Positions 63,173-64,000 of a stretch of 64,000 nucleotides of DNA are shown here, piece after piece. Below the pieces are notes generated by a model. The model searched no databases. It was not told where the DNA came from and saw only the letters and a program-made list of their open reading frames with translations. A program made the position numbers and the translations under genes. This DNA comes from JACPDH01 sp041671505. Lineage in GTDB: Bacteria > Acidobacteriota > Thermoanaerobaculia > Gp7-AA8. The first letter of the stretch is position 1; every line of letters starts with the position of its first letter. The stretch is taken from assembly GCA_041671505.1 (NCBI GenBank), contig JBAZBK010000017.1, positions 62,001-126,000 on the forward strand, written 5' to 3'.

Positions 63173-64000
63173 TCTTGCCGAATTCGTCCGTCGCCTCCAC
63201 GAGCGCGGAGAGAATCCCCTTCTCCTTCATGCTGTGCCCGGCGTCGGGGACGATGACGAGCTTCGATCCGGGCCACGCCTTGTGCAGCGCCCAGGCGCTC
63301 ATCGCGGGACAGACGACGTCGTAACGTCCCTGCACGATCACGACGGGCAGATGGGCGATCTTCGCGACATCGTCGAGAAGCTGCGTGTCGCTGCGGAGAA
63401 ACGCGCCGTTCACGAAGTAATGGCACTCGATCCTCGCAAACGCGAGCGCGAACTCGTCGCCGCCGAACTTGCCCGCCGCTTCCGGATCGACGAACAGCTT
63501 GCTGGTCATTCCTTCCCAGACCGACCACGCCTTCGCCGCTTCGGCTCGCACCGCGGCATCGGGTGAGGTCAGCCGCCGGTAGTACGCGCTCATCATGTCG
63601 CCGCGCTCGACCGCGGGGATCGGCCGGAGATAGTCGTCCCAAAGGTCGGGAAAAATCGCGTTCGCCCCTTCCTGGTAGAACCAGAGAAGCTCCTTGCGAC
63701 GGAGGAGGAAGATTCCGCGGAGCATCAGACCGAGGCAGCGATCGGGATGCGTCTCCGCGTAGGCGAGCGCGAGCGTCGAGCCCCAGCTTCCGCCGAAGAC
63801 GAACCACTTGTCGATGCCGAGCTTCTCGCGGATGAGCTCCGTATCGGCGACCAGATCCCACGTCGTGTTGTCGCGCAGCTCCGCGTGCGGCGTGCTCTTG
63901 CCGCAGCCGCGCTGGTCGAAGAGGATCACGTGCCACTTCGACGGATCGAAGTAGCGCCGGTAATCGAGCTCGAGCCCGCCGCCCGGCCCGCCGTGAAAGA
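63168..64000 (-). CDS. pip: Proline iminopeptidase (5' end outside window)
   Basis: The frame is open to the window edge, so the start lies beyond 64000. The visible part covers about 277 residues of an alpha/beta-hydrolase: HGGPGGG oxyanion loop at the edge, FDQRGCGKSTPH, nucleophile Ser in GGSWGSTLAL, VVIVQGRYDVVCP with the acidic residue, and DAGHS with the catalytic His. It removes N-terminal proline from peptides. Together with the M3 lipoprotein it suggests peptide scavenging. Confidence 0.92.
   Translation of the reverse strand, partial: FHGGPGGGLELDYRRYFDPSKWHVILFDQRGCGKSTPHAELRDNTTWDLVADTELIREKLGIDKWFVFGGSWGSTLALAYAETHPDRCLGLMLRGIFLLRRKELLWFYQEGANAIFPDLWDDYLRPIPAVERGDMMSAYYRRLTSPDAAVRAEAAKAWSVWEGMTSKLFVDPEAAGKFGGDEFALAFARIECHYFVNGAFLRSDTQLLDDVAKIAHLPVVIVQGRYDVVCPAMSAWALHKAWPGSKLVIVPDAGHSMKEKGILSALVEATDEFGKS

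Overview
The window is GC-rich, densely coded chromosomal DNA from a Gram-negative-type bacterium: there is an LpxL-like acyltransferase, an ABC-type polysaccharide exporter and a lipoprotein peptidase. There are no phage genes, transposases, rRNA genes or CRISPR arrays. The mix of a sensor kinase with two-component-propeller repeats, zinc-ribbon Ser/Thr kinase signalling, an 11-gene complex I operon and several classes of palindromic intergenic repeat would fit Acidobacteriota or a neighbouring phylum. That placement is inference, because no rRNA or ribosomal protein gene is present.

Layout. 1-4577: a truncated hybrid sensor (propeller repeats plus histidine kinase), then an ABC-F ATPase. 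4880-8159 (minus): a small unknown protein, biotin carboxylase, biotin carrier and a cation-efflux protein, probably one operon. 8480-11073 (minus): diguanylate cyclase, tpiA, secG, tRNA-Leu(GAG) and its terminator. 11190-25541: a surface-glycan locus. Six plus-strand genes joined by stop/start overlaps (PIG-L deacetylase, two glycosyltransferases, LpxL-like acyltransferase, membrane protein, polysaccharide deacetylase) face further methyltransferase, GNAT and glycosyltransferase genes and the Wzm/Wzt export pair. 25552-27913: an XRE regulator, a TPR protein and a secreted protein. 28214-32182: a short-chain dehydrogenase and a large secreted subtilisin-like protease.

32364-46280 (minus) is the energy core. 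A MidA/NDUFAF7-type methyltransferase is followed by nuoA-B-C-D-H-I-J-K-L-M-N, with nuoE, nuoF and nuoG absent, and then, 13 bp later, by the F0 genes atpZ-atpI-atpB-atpE. No F1 genes are present. 46468-48530 holds a small Cys-pair protein and two c-type cytochromes. 49449-53649 (minus) is a signalling operon: an FHA-FHA-STAS protein, a zinc-ribbon Ser/Thr kinase and a TPR exported protein. 53924-64000 holds an OLD/YbjD-like ATPase-nuclease, two phosphofructokinases of different predicted phosphoryl donor (ATP and pyrophosphate), a GAF-PAS protein, a duplicated-domain protein, an M3 oligopeptidase lipoprotein and a truncated proline iminopeptidase.

The most unusual content is intergenic. There are REPIN-like double hairpins with compensatory base changes (33889-34000, 47824-47934, 53750-53847), a 167-bp element with perfect 23-bp terminal inverted repeats (16859-17025), and short-period tandem repeats arranged as large palindromes (4584-4866, 55701-55818, 60438-60705, 63007-63172). 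All four convergent gene junctions with a gap above 100 bp carry one of the palindromes, while the five tight convergent junctions carry none.
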